Assembly (NCBI RefSeq): GCF_010092445.1
Contig: NZ_CP048031.1
Coordinates: forward strand, 2,666,001 to 2,730,000
DNA from: Shewanella sp. Arc9-LZ
Lineage (GTDB): Bacteria; Pseudomonadota; Gammaproteobacteria; Enterobacterales; Shewanellaceae
Length of the DNA: 64,000 nucleotides
Reading direction: 5' to 3'
Below are positions 9,502 to 18,772 of this stretch, one piece after another. The position numbers were made by a program, and so were the translations under genes. Position 1 is the stretch's first letter. Every line of letters begins with the position of its first letter. The notes below the pieces were generated by a model that saw only the letters and a program-made list of their open reading frames with translations, did not search any database and was not told the DNA's origin.

Positions 9502-10947
9502 ATGTCTGCGCGGGCAAAAAACGCACTCTTCATGCAAAAACTGGACTGGAAAATAAACACAAAGCAGCTATTTTCACTGGTAAACCACCAGCCATGGGCG
9601 ATATTACTCGACTCAGCCAATGCTCCGCACCAAGATGCCAAATTCGACATCATCGGCTTTAATCCTATTGCAACGTTAACCAGCAGCGATGGCATCAGTC
9701 GATTTAGTGCCAAAGACTCGGTCATCAAAGCACTCAATATTAAAATAGATCGCCACGCCAACCCCTTTAACACATTAGCTGAACTGCAAGCGCGGTTATA
9801 TCCTTCAGCGCAAGACAGCCAACATCCATTTAGTGTCGGAGCCCTGGGCGCATTTGGCTATGACCTGGGCCGAAATATTGAAAAGCTGCCACAAATTTCC
9901 ATTAAAGATATTCATCTTGATGATATGAATATTGGTTTTTATGATTTTTCACTCGTCTACAGTTACGTTGATAAATCTTGGTATGCTTACCATTATGATG
10001 GATCTGAAGCGTTAAAAGTTGAGTTGAATTTAATTGAATCTAAAATACAAAAATCAGCCAGTAACGCGATAACATCAAGGCCTTTCAGATTAACTACGGC
10101 TTGGAGTAATCAGATAGACAGTCAGCAGTATCAACATAAATTTGCTCAAGTGCAGCAGTATTTATTGAGTGGTGATTGTTATCAAATCAATTTAACCCAA
10201 CGATTTGAAGCTCAATATCAAGGAGATGAATGGCAAGCTTATTGTGCTTTATCCCTTGCAAACCAAGCGCCTTTTTCGGCATTTATGCGAGTTGATAACC
10301 ACTGCATGTTATCTATCTCACCAGAACGTTTTATTAAACTTAACGATCAATATATCGAAACTAAACCCATTAAAGGTACCATGCCGCGCCATCATGATCC
10401 CATTTTGGATCAACAAGCCGCTAGCGCATTAATCACTTCCGAGAAAGACCGCGCCGAAAATGTGATGATTGTTGACCTGCTCAGAAACGATATCGGTAAA
10501 GTCGCTGCCCCAGGCTCGGTTAAAGTGCCTAGGTTATTCGCCATTGAAAGCTTTCCTGCGGTGCATCATCTAGTTAGTACGGTTACCGCCACACTTGCAC
10601 CACACAAAACAGCATTCGATTTACTTAACGCCGCCTTTCCTGGAGGGTCAATTACCGGTGCGCCAAAAATCCGCGCAATGGAAATCATTGAAGAATTAGA
10701 ACCGTCCAGACGTAACCTTTATTGCGGCAGCATCGGCTATATAAGCCAAAATGGAAACATGGACACCAGTATTACTATTCGTACTTTGGTCACTGAAAAT
10801 AATCACATTTACTGCTGGGCAGGTGGTGGTATTGTTGCCGACTCCAATGGCGCTGCGGAGTATCAAGAAAGCTTTGATAAAGTCAGTAAAATATTACCTT
10901 TGTTGGCGAATCTAAATCAGCAACAAACAACGGTCGACAATCATTAA
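9502..10947 (+). CDS. pabB: Aminodeoxychorismate synthase component I
   Basis: This chorismate-utilising enzyme makes 4-amino-4-deoxychorismate for folate synthesis, using ammonia from a PabA glutaminase that is not in this window. The 481 residues have the anthranilate-synthase-I fold, with an N-terminal tryptophan-site-like region and a C-terminal chorismate domain. The PIKGT motif with catalytic Lys at about residue 291 separates PabB from TrpE. Other hallmarks are SGDCYQINLTQRF, DLLRNDIG, FPGGSITGAPK and AGGGIVADS. AAGGG precedes the ATG. It is transcribed alone, divergent from fumarase. In other Shewanella I would expect nudL nearby; here nudL is 19 kb away. Confidence 0.93.
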   Translation: MSARAKNALFMQKLDWKINTKQLFSLVNHQPWAILLDSANAPHQDAKFDIIGFNPIATLTSSDGISRFSAKDSVIKALNIKIDRHANPFNTLAELQARLYPSAQDSQHPFSVGALGAFGYDLGRNIEKLPQISIKDIHLDDMNIGFYDFSLVYSYVDKSWYAYHYDGSEALKVELNLIESKIQKSASNAITSRPFRLTTAWSNQIDSQQYQHKFAQVQQYLLSGDCYQINLTQRFEAQYQGDEWQAYCALSLANQAPFSAFMRVDNHCMLSISPERFIKLNDQYIETKPIKGTMPRHHDPILDQQAASALITSEKDRAENVMIVDLLRNDIGKVAAPGSVKVPRLFAIESFPAVHHLVSTVTATLAPHKTAFDLLNAAFPGGSITGAPKIRAMEIIEELEPSRRNLYCGSIGYISQNGNMDTSITIRTLVTENNHIYCWAGGGIVADSNGAAEYQESFDKVSKILPLLANLNQQQTTVDNH

Positions 10948-11348
10948 TATACTGACGCTTCCCACTGGAGTGGATGATTGCGAGTAGATGATTGCGTGTA
11001 AAGAATAGTCGTTAGTAAGATTGTCACCAGCAGAATGGCGGTAATAGCATTAATTCAATGGTGCAAGCGCTTAGACGAGTTAAAAGTGAATAGTTGCTTA
11101 TCTAAGTGGATAAGCCATGAAAGTACTCAAGCTAGGTTTATCTTACTCACAGCGCCCATATTGAGTACGCTTGTTAACTTCAGTTAATGAATTCTAGGCT
11201 CAGATTATCTTTTGTTATCAAAGGTCAGCAACCTTAATGCTTTCTAGACATCATCGATTTTAATAACATTACCTTATGCTTGAATCTGTTTTTTAATCCG
11301 TGTTTTTAAACCATTATTTATAATATTCACTCAAATTATCTCCAAGCA
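10948..11348. other. Intergenic region after pabB, no gene recognised
   Basis: No coding pattern is supported on either strand. Visible structure is minor: a short direct repeat of GATGATTGCG near 10971-11000 and an inverted pair GTACTCAA (11123-11130) / TTGAGTAC (11161-11168) 30 bp apart, which could form a loose hairpin at the end of the pabB transcript. Confidence 0.4.
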
Positions 11349-11385
11349 TGAACGATCGCTCAAAAACATATTGAGCATTCGTTCA
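11349..11385. promoter_or_regulatory. Twin palindromic operators (TetR-type) upstream of the GST gene
   Basis: Two 14-bp imperfect palindromes, TGAACGATCGCTCA (11349-11362) and TGAGCATTCGTTCA (11372-11385), are 23 bp apart centre to centre, about two helical turns. They fit TGARCGWTCGYTCA with one mismatch. The pair ends 41 bp before the GST start codon, a typical repressor position. No regulator gene is adjacent. Assignment to the TetR family rests on site form only. Confidence 0.5.
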
Positions 11386-11426
11386 AAACCTGCTTAAATA
11401 CACTTCTTACTTATTAAGGAGTTCAC

Positions 11427-12101
11427 ATGATTAAATTTTATTTCCATCCAGGCCCTAACCCAATGAAAATTGCTCTGTTCCTCGAAGAAACAGGCCTTGA
11501 GTTTGAACTCGTGCCAGTGGATACCTTAAAAGGTGAGCAACATAGCGCTGAATTTAAAGCGATTAACCCAAACAGTAAAACACCCGCCATTGAAGATAAC
11601 GGCGTGCGTGTATTCGATTCTAATGCCATTCTTTTATACCTTGCTGACAAAACCGGTCAATTAGCTGCAACCCCGGACAATCGTGGTGAGCTTCTGTCGT
11701 GGTTAATGTTCGTCGCCACTGGTTTAGGCCCTTATTCTGGTCAATGTGTCCATTTCACTCACCATGCACCAGAGAAAATAGATTACGCAACAAACCGTTA
11801 TCAACGTGAAACTCAGCGCCATTACCAAGTACTTGACGCACATCTTGATAACCGTGAGTTTATCGTCGGTGATGAATTGAGCATTGTCGATATTGCTGCA
11901 TGGGGTTGGGTTGATAAAATCGGCTATGTATTAGGCCAAGATGCCCTTGCCACTTACCCGAATGTTCAACGCTGGTTTAACAGCATCAACAACCGTCCTG
12001 CAGTTGAACGCGCCAGAAACATGGGTAAAGACATTCAATTTAAAGCAGAATTTGATGAAGACGCAAAACGTGCGTTTTTCCCACAAAATTATGTTATCTA
12101 A
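11427..12101 (+). CDS. Glutathione S-transferase family protein
   Basis: A 224-residue cytosolic GST. The N-terminal thioredoxin-like domain (about 1-80) contains HPGPNPMKIALFLEETG, the cis-Pro segment KTPAI and the glutathione-binding FDSNAILLYLAD. The C-terminal helical domain carries IVDIAAWGWVDKIG. The form resembles the bacterial YfcG/YghU (Nu) class, which often has disulfide-bond reductase activity, but subclass is uncertain. The start has an excellent AAGGAG site. Two TetR-like palindromes upstream suggest induction by an electrophile or stress signal. A hairpin terminator follows, so the gene is monocistronic. Confidence 0.88.
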   Translation: MIKFYFHPGPNPMKIALFLEETGLEFELVPVDTLKGEQHSAEFKAINPNSKTPAIEDNGVRVFDSNAILLYLADKTGQLAATPDNRGELLSWLMFVATGLGPYSGQCVHFTHHAPEKIDYATNRYQRETQRHYQVLDAHLDNREFIVGDELSIVDIAAWGWVDKIGYVLGQDALATYPNVQRWFNSINNRPAVERARNMGKDIQFKAEFDEDAKRAFFPQNYVI

Positions 12102-12140
12102 GCAAAATAGATTTTAATCGCGTTATTTAAATCGCGTTAT

Positions 12141-12176
12141 AAAAGGCTTGTGGATGATATCCATAAGCCTTTTTTG
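12141..12176 (+). terminator. Terminator of the GST gene
   Basis: A 13-bp stem with one G-T pair (AAAGGCTTGTGGA against TCCATAAGCCTTT) and a short loop is followed by TTTTTTG, about 40 bp after the GST stop codon. Confidence 0.8.
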
Positions 12177-12445
12177 TATTGCCTATGTAACGCCACTCTT
12201 GCTGTAACGCCACTGTGCACACTATAGGTTTCTATCTATACAATGTTTTTAAGTTTATATATAAAGCTTTAAAGTTGATTTACACGGTTTTTAGGTTTGA
12301 TTTTTAGCTGCAACTGGTTGTTTATAAGCTAATGATCGCGTTTATGCATGTAGATTAAGCGTATAAATCATGAATACAATTTGTTATTTTTATCCACTTT
12401 GACACGAATTTACTTGTTCTTGCGGCGGTATTTTCCTACTGTTAT

Positions 12446-12460
12446 TGAAAATGATTATCA
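12446..12460. promoter_or_regulatory. Predicted Fur box before the phosphohexomutase gene
   Basis: TGAAAATGATTATCA matches the 7-1-7 Fur consensus TGATAATnATTATCA with one mismatch. It ends 12 bp before the ATG at 12473, so bound Fur could block transcription or early elongation. No -35/-10 pair of good quality could be fixed around it, and the neighbouring gene is not a usual iron gene. Confidence 0.5.
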
Positions 12461-12472
12461 ATGAGGTTACTC

Positions 12473-14194
12473 ATGAATACCCATCTTCAACATCAAATCA
12501 ACCAATGGCTCAATAACGATCCCGACCCACACACCCGCTCACAACTGCAAACGTTAATTGATAACGGTAATGAAACAGAACTAGCGGCACGCTTTGCGGG
12601 TCGTTTAGCATTTGGCACTGCAGGGCTTAGAGGCGAAGTGGGCGTTGGGCCTATGGCAATGAACCGTTTGGTTATCCGCCAAACTACTGCCGGTCTGGGG
12701 GCTTACTTACTCGAGCAAATCGACAATGCTGCCGAGCGTGGTGTCGTGATAGGTTACGATGGTCGTCATGATTCCTTTACCTTTGCCCATGATGCCGCAA
12801 GTGTATTAACCGCTATGGGCATTAACGTGCATTTAACCTATAAGGTTGCCGCCACGCCGTTAGTCGCTTTTGGGGTAAAACATCTTAACGCTGCGGCTGG
12901 CATTGTGGTTACCGCAAGTCATAACCCACCACAATACAATGGCTATAAAGTCTATTGGGAAAATGGCGCACAAATTATTCCTCCTCACGACACAGGCATA
13001 GCCGCCCAAATTACTCGGGCTGCCACTCTGACTATTCCCTTTTTAGCACTAGACGATGCTATCTCACAAGATAAGCTTACTTGGTTACAAGACGATTTCT
13101 ATCAAGCCTATCGCCAAGGAATTCGTGAAGCTAAAGAGCTGCAATACCACAGCGGACAAGACAAGGTCAGTTTAGCTTACACCGCAATGCACGGTGTTGG
13201 TGCCGACATGGCTGAAACGGTATTAAATGATGCTGGTTTTACCCAAGTGTATTCAGTGGCGGCTCAACGTGAACCTGATGGCGACTTTCCTACGGTAAAC
13301 TTTCCAAATCCTGAAGAAAAAGGCGCAATGGATTTGGTGATTGCAGAAGCCAAAAAGCACCATGCTACACTTGCTTGTGCCAACGACCCTGATGCTGACC
13401 GCTTTGCTGTTGCCGCTCGCACTGAAAATGGCGACTACCAAATGTTGACAGGCGATCAAGTTGGAGTGTTATTTGGTCATTACTTACTCAGCCATGCGCC
13501 TAGAAATCAGCAACTTACTGGCACTACTATCGTGTCCTCAAGCCTGTTGTCTAAAATTGCCACTGAGTTTGGTAGCCAAAGCTATACCACTCTTACCGGC
13601 TTTAAGTGGTTAATGAATGTCGGTATTGCCAAGCACCAAGCTGACAATCAGTTCTTATTCGCTTATGAAGAGGCACTCGGTTACACCATTGGTAACTTAG
13701 TGTGGGATAAAGATGGATTATCGGCATTAGTGGCCTTTGCCCAACTGACTGCAGAACTTGCAGATAATGGACAAACCATTTGGGATAAACTCGAGCAGAT
13801 TTATCGCCAACATGGATTTCACCTTAATAAACAAGTGAGTATTGCCCTTAATGCTGACACGCCAAATATTGGTGCCTATTTACGCGAACATCCACCCGTG
13901 AAAATTGGTGAGTATGCGGTGATCTCGACCGACGATTTAAAAAGTCTACAGCGCACTGACGCCGATGGCAGCAAACAAGCCATTGATTTACCTAGCAGCG
14001 ATGTGTTGATTTATGCCTTAGAAGGTGGCGCTCGAGTCATTGTTCGCCCGTCGGGTACTGAACCTAAAATTAAATGTTATTACGAAGTGGTTGAAACCAT
14101 GACAAGCTCGGACACTTGGGCATCGGCACAAACTCGTGCAGAGGATGCCATGGCGACCTTCATTACATCGCACCAAACGAGCTTACCCAGCTAG
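12473..14194 (+). CDS. Phosphoglucomutase/phosphomannomutase-type phosphohexomutase
   Basis: This alpha-D-phosphohexomutase of about 573 residues interconverts hexose 1- and 6-phosphates in the cytosol. It would supply glucose 1-phosphate for ADP-glucose made by GlgC in the nearby glycogen operon, or mannose-type sugars for polysaccharides. Hallmarks in order: FGTAGLRG near residue 44, the phosphoserine loop TASHNP with Ser149, the metal loop DPDADRF, the sugar loop EEALGY and the phosphate loop RPSGTEPK. The size fits the long PgcA-like branch rather than E. coli Pgm. The start at 12473 is preferred over ATG 12461 because GAGG lies 6 nt upstream. A Fur box lies immediately upstream. Confidence 0.9.
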   Translation: MNTHLQHQINQWLNNDPDPHTRSQLQTLIDNGNETELAARFAGRLAFGTAGLRGEVGVGPMAMNRLVIRQTTAGLGAYLLEQIDNAAERGVVIGYDGRHDSFTFAHDAASVLTAMGINVHLTYKVAATPLVAFGVKHLNAAAGIVVTASHNPPQYNGYKVYWENGAQIIPPHDTGIAAQITRAATLTIPFLALDDAISQDKLTWLQDDFYQAYRQGIREAKELQYHSGQDKVSLAYTAMHGVGADMAETVLNDAGFTQVYSVAAQREPDGDFPTVNFPNPEEKGAMDLVIAEAKKHHATLACANDPDADRFAVAARTENGDYQMLTGDQVGVLFGHYLLSHAPRNQQLTGTTIVSSSLLSKIATEFGSQSYTTLTGFKWLMNVGIAKHQADNQFLFAYEEALGYTIGNLVWDKDGLSALVAFAQLTAELADNGQTIWDKLEQIYRQHGFHLNKQVSIALNADTPNIGAYLREHPPVKIGEYAVISTDDLKSLQRTDADGSKQAIDLPSSDVLIYALEGGARVIVRPSGTEPKIKCYYEVVETMTSSDTWASAQTRAEDAMATFITSHQTSLPS

Positions 14195-14256
14195 CGGCTC
14201 ATAAAGCGATTAAGTCTCATTAACAATACTTAAGCCTCATTAACAAAATAAATGTT

Positions 14257-14290
14257 AAACGCCTGTTACTAGTAGCAGGCGTTTGTTTAT
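14257..14290 (+). terminator. Terminator of the phosphohexomutase gene
   Basis: AAACGCCTG pairs with CAGGCGTTT around a 10-nt loop, followed by GTTTATGG. The T run is weak but the stem is strong, and the position about 60 bp after the stop is right. Confidence 0.6.
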
Positions 14291-14461
14291 GGCTGTGGGT
14301 AGTTGTGACCACAATGGAGTAATTATCGCCTTTAACTAGATCAGAGTGTCATGAGATATGCCTGATTGAACTAACCAAGCCTATATTAAAGCGACCTATG
14401 TACCAGCGAAAATGATCTATAATGTTACAAAATTAATCATAACGTTATCGCAGGATTGCTA

Positions 14462-16855
14462 ATGTATAAAAGTCTCGTATCTTTGGCCGTTATTGCCAGT
14501 ATTTCAGCCCCAGTAGCAATCGCTGCAGAAGAAGGTGAAAACCTAGAGCGCATTCAAGTTATTGGATCGCGTATTGCCCTTCGTACCGCCACAGACAGTG
14601 CAACCCCTGTCGATATTATTACCTCAGAACAACTTGAAGCAACAGGTATAACCGAAACCGCTAAGGCATTGCAGTTTGCTGCGCCCAGCTACAGCTTTCC
14701 ATTCTCGTCAATTACCGATGGCAGCGACGCGGTTCGCCCTGCAAGCTTACGAGGCATGTCACCTGATCACACTTTAGTGTTGGTTAATGGTAAGCGCCGC
14801 CATGGTTCAGCATTGGTTCACTTAGCCGGTACTTTAGGCAAAGGTTCATCAAACGTTGACCTTAACGCCATTCCAATGACTTCAATTAAACGGATTGAAA
14901 TTTTACGCGACGGTGCATCAGCGCTATACGGCTCTGATGCGATTGCGGGTGTCATCAACGTCGTGCTGAAAGACAGCGACGAAGGTGGCAGCATTGCCGC
15001 CCAGGTTGGCCAAACCTACGAAGGCGACGGTGAACAAGTACGCCTAGGCATTAATCAAGGCTTTAGTTTTAGCCAAGACGGCTTTGTGAATGTGTCTTTA
15101 GAAGCACATCAGAAAAATTCAACTAATCGTGCCGGTTTTGATTCACGCCAGCAATACCCGACCCTAGCAGATGGTAGCCTTGATCCACGTGAAGCCACAT
15201 TCGATCGTAAAAATCATCATGTTGGCGACAGTGATTATGACAACTACGGTTTATTTGTAAATGCTGAGCAAGGGTTAGATACCAAGGGTAAGCTTTATGC
15301 CTTTGGTGGTATTAGCAAACGCAGCTCAACTTCAGGCGCTTTTTATCGTCGTGCGTTGGATTCTCGTAACGTTATTGAAGTGTATCCAGACGGCTTTTTA
15401 CCACAAATTAGCCCAGAGATTATCGATTACTCTTTAGTCACCGGTTATGAGTTTGAGTTGGGCCAATGGGAAATTGATTCATCAGTTGGTTTTGGTAGCA
15501 ACAGCTTTGAATACAATGTTGAAAACAGCATTAACGCTTCGCTTGGCCCTAACAGCCCAACAAGCTTTGATGCTGGTACATTGTCGACCAGTGAGCTGAA
15601 TCTAAATTTAGATGCTTCAACCTACTACGATTTTGCCAATGACTCTGACTTACTCGTGGCAATGGGCATCACATGGCGCGAAAGTGGCTATCAAATTGAA
15701 GCTGGCCAAGAAGAATCGTATATCCAAGGCGATTACCAAGATAAATCGGGTGGTAGCCAGGGATTTGGTGGTTTCACTAAAGAATCTGAAGTAGATGAAG
15801 ACCGTACAAACCTTGGTTTGTACATCGAACTTGAAAACCAACTTACCGATGACTTTTATTGGGCGGCAGCTGTTCGATATGAAGACTATTCAGATTTCGG
15901 TGGCAATACCAGTTGGAAATTGTCTGGTCGATATGAGCTAACAGACCGAGTGGCACTTCGTTTAACCACCGACACGGGTTTTCGCGCGCCAAGTGTACAA
16001 CAGCTTTATTTTACCAACGTATCCACTTTCTTTGACCCTGATCCGGTCACTGGTGAATTTATTCCTAGAGAGTCAGGTACCTTTAACCAGTTATCACCGG
16101 TTAGAGCTGAGCTAGGTATTCCCGATCTTAAAGCGGAAGTATCACACTCTTATAGTGCAGGTATTGTTTACACTGGCGACAATGGCTTTGCAGTGACATT
16201 AGATGCTTATGAAATCAATGTTGATGACAGAATCATTTTGTCTGGTTCTATCGACAAAGAAAGCTCACCCGCCATTGCTGCGATTATTGAAGGCACCAAT
16301 GCCGACTCGGCGCGTTTCTTTATGAATGCGGTTGATACTAAAACTCAAGGTGTAGACTTAGTTATCACTCAAGGTTTTGACCTTGGTGAATACGGCGATC
16401 TAAAAGCAAACCTTGCTTACTCATACAAAGAAACTGAAATTGAGTCAATTTCTTTGCCTTCGATCCTCAATGGATTAGAAGACGAGCTATTTGATAATAT
16501 TGAAGTCGTTCGCATGACGGAAGCCAATCCGAAAAATACCGCTAACATCGGTTTTACTCATCAATACGATGACTTCACCACTAACTTACGTTTCAGCTAT
16601 TTCGGTGAATATACCGTGGGTTATTCATCTAGTGAAGTAGAATATGGTGCGAGATGGACCACTGATTTAAGTACTCGTTACCGTGCAACCGATAACCTTT
16701 CAGTGACGTTAGGGGTACAAAACCTATTTGATACTTATCCAGAGAAACGCCCAGAGGATAATAATTTTAACGGCATATTTGTATACCCACTGACCAATAC
16801 TCCGTTTGGATTTAACGGTGGTTACTATTACTTAGATCTACGTTATACCTACTAA
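14462..16855 (+). CDS. TonB-dependent outer membrane receptor
   Basis: A 797-residue TonB-dependent receptor. The signal peptide (about residues 1-22) is followed by the TonB-box-like ERIQVIGSRI, a plug domain with LVLVNGKRRHGSAL and the signature SIKRIEILRDGASALYGSDA, then a 22-strand-type barrel ending in the aromatic C-terminus YYYLDLRYTY. The start is ATG 14462 with AGGA 6 nt upstream; the in-frame TTG at 14456 is not needed. No Fur box is visible upstream, so the ligand may be an organic nutrient rather than a siderophore, but the sequence does not identify it. It is monocistronic and ends at a bidirectional terminator. Confidence 0.92.
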   Translation: MYKSLVSLAVIASISAPVAIAAEEGENLERIQVIGSRIALRTATDSATPVDIITSEQLEATGITETAKALQFAAPSYSFPFSSITDGSDAVRPASLRGMSPDHTLVLVNGKRRHGSALVHLAGTLGKGSSNVDLNAIPMTSIKRIEILRDGASALYGSDAIAGVINVVLKDSDEGGSIAAQVGQTYEGDGEQVRLGINQGFSFSQDGFVNVSLEAHQKNSTNRAGFDSRQQYPTLADGSLDPREATFDRKNHHVGDSDYDNYGLFVNAEQGLDTKGKLYAFGGISKRSSTSGAFYRRALDSRNVIEVYPDGFLPQISPEIIDYSLVTGYEFELGQWEIDSSVGFGSNSFEYNVENSINASLGPNSPTSFDAGTLSTSELNLNLDASTYYDFANDSDLLVAMGITWRESGYQIEAGQEESYIQGDYQDKSGGSQGFGGFTKESEVDEDRTNLGLYIELENQLTDDFYWAAAVRYEDYSDFGGNTSWKLSGRYELTDRVALRLTTDTGFRAPSVQQLYFTNVSTFFDPDPVTGEFIPRESGTFNQLSPVRAELGIPDLKAEVSHSYSAGIVYTGDNGFAVTLDAYEINVDDRIILSGSIDKESSPAIAAIIEGTNADSARFFMNAVDTKTQGVDLVITQGFDLGEYGDLKANLAYSYKETEIESISLPSILNGLEDELFDNIEVVRMTEANPKNTANIGFTHQYDDFTTNLRFSYFGEYTVGYSSSEVEYGARWTTDLSTRYRATDNLSVTLGVQNLFDTYPEKRPEDNNFNGIFVYPLTNTPFGFNGGYYYLDLRYTY

Positions 16856-16904
16856 AAGATTAGTTATTAGTCAGTATTTTCAGCCGATAACCACGCTGAA
16901 ACGC

Positions 16905-16936
16905 AAAAATGCCAATCATATTTGATTGGCATTTTT
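16905..16936. terminator. Bidirectional terminator between TonB receptor and glgA
   Basis: A perfect 14-bp symmetric stem (AAAAATGCCAATCA against TGATTGGCATTTTT) closes the loop TATT. T runs occur on both strands, so it can end both the receptor transcript and the glycogen operon. Confidence 0.9.
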
Positions 16937-17035
16937 CATTACATCAAGCTGAACATAAAACGATTGGTTAAGAACATTAGTTTAAGTTGTCTTGCTAACG
17001 GACTAATATTTACTGACTGTATTTACTGACGTTGT

Positions 17036-18763
17036 TTACTGATCATTATCATTCGCTACATAGAGCTTTGCTAGATATTGCTTCGCGACATCGTCCCAGC
17101 TAAATCGCTGTTTGGCGGCATTATGCTTCACCTGTTGCCAAGTATCGCTGCCATATAACGCAAGAACTTGATTAACACGTTCAACCAGGGCTTGTCCTTG
17201 TGCAGCTAGCGTTTCACCATTAAACACCCAGCCGCTGACATTATCTGTAATCGTGTCGTTCAGTCCACCCACGCCATGAACCAAACAAGGTTGCCCTGCC
17301 CGCATTGCCAGCATTTGACTTATTCCGCATGGCTCAAATGAGCTTGGCATTAAAAATAAACTGCCCGATTGATAAAGTTGCTCAGACAATGCTTCATCAT
17401 AACCGTGTAAAAATAAAAAGTTATCATAACGCGCAGCTGTAGCTTGCAGAACCTTAGCAATATGCAGATCACCACTACCAAGCAACATAAACACCCCGTT
17501 GGGTTGTTGTCGCTTTAATGATTCAAGTACCGCTTCTAGTACTGTTTTTGCTGAGGAAAGGCTTTTATCTATTTGCGTTGCACTATACGGTTGCAACAAA
17601 ATCAACACTTTTTGCTCAGTTAACCGACCTACTGATGTCAGTAAAAACCGTTGCTTGTCATCATCAAACGTTTGGCTATTTACCTCTAACGATCGCAGAT
17701 GCTCCGCCAATACAGCATGCTTATACTGACTCATTCGCGTGAGCGCAATGGTGTCTAATACACTGACATTATTGGCCTTTGCTTGCCATTTGATAATCGC
17801 GTTTTCTGCTTGGTGCAATAACCCTGCATATCCTGTTTGATGATCAACATCATTTAGGGGCTTATCATCATAAACGCAACCATTAATGATCCCAACGACA
17901 TTACCTTGCTGCGCTTTAGTGGCTAAATCTAGCTCTAATCCTTCACCGCCAAAAAAGCCTTTATGATAATCCGATGGCATTAACACTTCGCGGGCATAAC
18001 TGGGCGACACCAAGTGCACTTTATCACTCAGTACTATGCCCATTCGCATTGGATTAATGCAATTGTTGTAACGTGGATCAAATAAACTTACATCTGCAAC
18101 TGCATTCAATTTATCCATGTACTGTGGAAACCAATGGGCAAACGATGAATCATCACCGCTGAAGGGGCGGATCCCCTGCAAAGCCAAATTATGGATAGTG
18201 AACACACAAGGCATCGCCTGCAATGCCGAGAACTCCGCCACGCAGCCGCGAAGCATTGCCACCATTGCGGTGTGCCAGTCATGCAGATGCAACACATCGA
18301 AATAAGGTAATAGCCTGTTAACAAGGCATGTGGCAACACTCAATGAAAACAAAGCAAACTTGGTCGCATCTTCGGCAAACGGTCTGTCGGCTGAACCATT
18401 ACAGTAAACCTGACCTTGATGGTTAAACAGCGGATGATCGAATAGATAAATTTGGGCGCCAGTATTGTCTTGCTCACCGATATCGACCATTTCGTCTTTG
18501 TTTTGCGGCCTAGGCATCCGATACACAGATACCACATGACGCTCACCCGCAAAATCAACTTCAATATCAGCCATATGTGCGGCACAATATTGTTGAGCTA
18601 AAAAACCATAATTAGGCATAGCGACATCGGCTATCACGCTGCATTGGCCTAATGCGGGTGGCAAGTCGCGGATAACATCCGCCATGCCACCTACTTTAGC
18701 GCCGTGCAGTGCATCGTTTTCTGCTGCCACCAGCAGTACTCGCTTTACACTCACAAGAGTCAT
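17036..18763 (-). CDS. glgA: Glycogen synthase (GT5, ADP-glucose)
   Basis: This enzyme transfers glucose from ADP-glucose to growing alpha-1,4-glucan. It has the two GT-B Rossmann domains of family GT5: the substrate-binding K-x-G-G as KVGGMADV (Lys23), LHLHDWHTAM in the first domain, and MPSSFEPCGISQM plus HGVGGLNDTI in the second. At 575 residues it is roughly 100 longer than E. coli GlgA (477), with extra sequence mainly in the first half. It is the last gene of the operon, 9 bp after glgC, so synthesis of the sugar nucleotide and its use are co-expressed. Confidence 0.92.
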   Translation of the reverse strand: MTLVSVKRVLLVAAENDALHGAKVGGMADVIRDLPPALGQCSVIADVAMPNYGFLAQQYCAAHMADIEVDFAGERHVVSVYRMPRPQNKDEMVDIGEQDNTGAQIYLFDHPLFNHQGQVYCNGSADRPFAEDATKFALFSLSVATCLVNRLLPYFDVLHLHDWHTAMVAMLRGCVAEFSALQAMPCVFTIHNLALQGIRPFSGDDSSFAHWFPQYMDKLNAVADVSLFDPRYNNCINPMRMGIVLSDKVHLVSPSYAREVLMPSDYHKGFFGGEGLELDLATKAQQGNVVGIINGCVYDDKPLNDVDHQTGYAGLLHQAENAIIKWQAKANNVSVLDTIALTRMSQYKHAVLAEHLRSLEVNSQTFDDDKQRFLLTSVGRLTEQKVLILLQPYSATQIDKSLSSAKTVLEAVLESLKRQQPNGVFMLLGSGDLHIAKVLQATAARYDNFLFLHGYDEALSEQLYQSGSLFLMPSSFEPCGISQMLAMRAGQPCLVHGVGGLNDTITDNVSGWVFNGETLAAQGQALVERVNQVLALYGSDTWQQVKHNAAKQRFSWDDVAKQYLAKLYVANDNDQ

Positions 18764-18772
18764 TTACGGTCC

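Noticed and set aside
9429..9773. A 114-codon minus-strand frame opposite the start of pabB
   Set aside because: It lies antisense to conserved PabB coding sequence and lacks a ribosome site or family motif.
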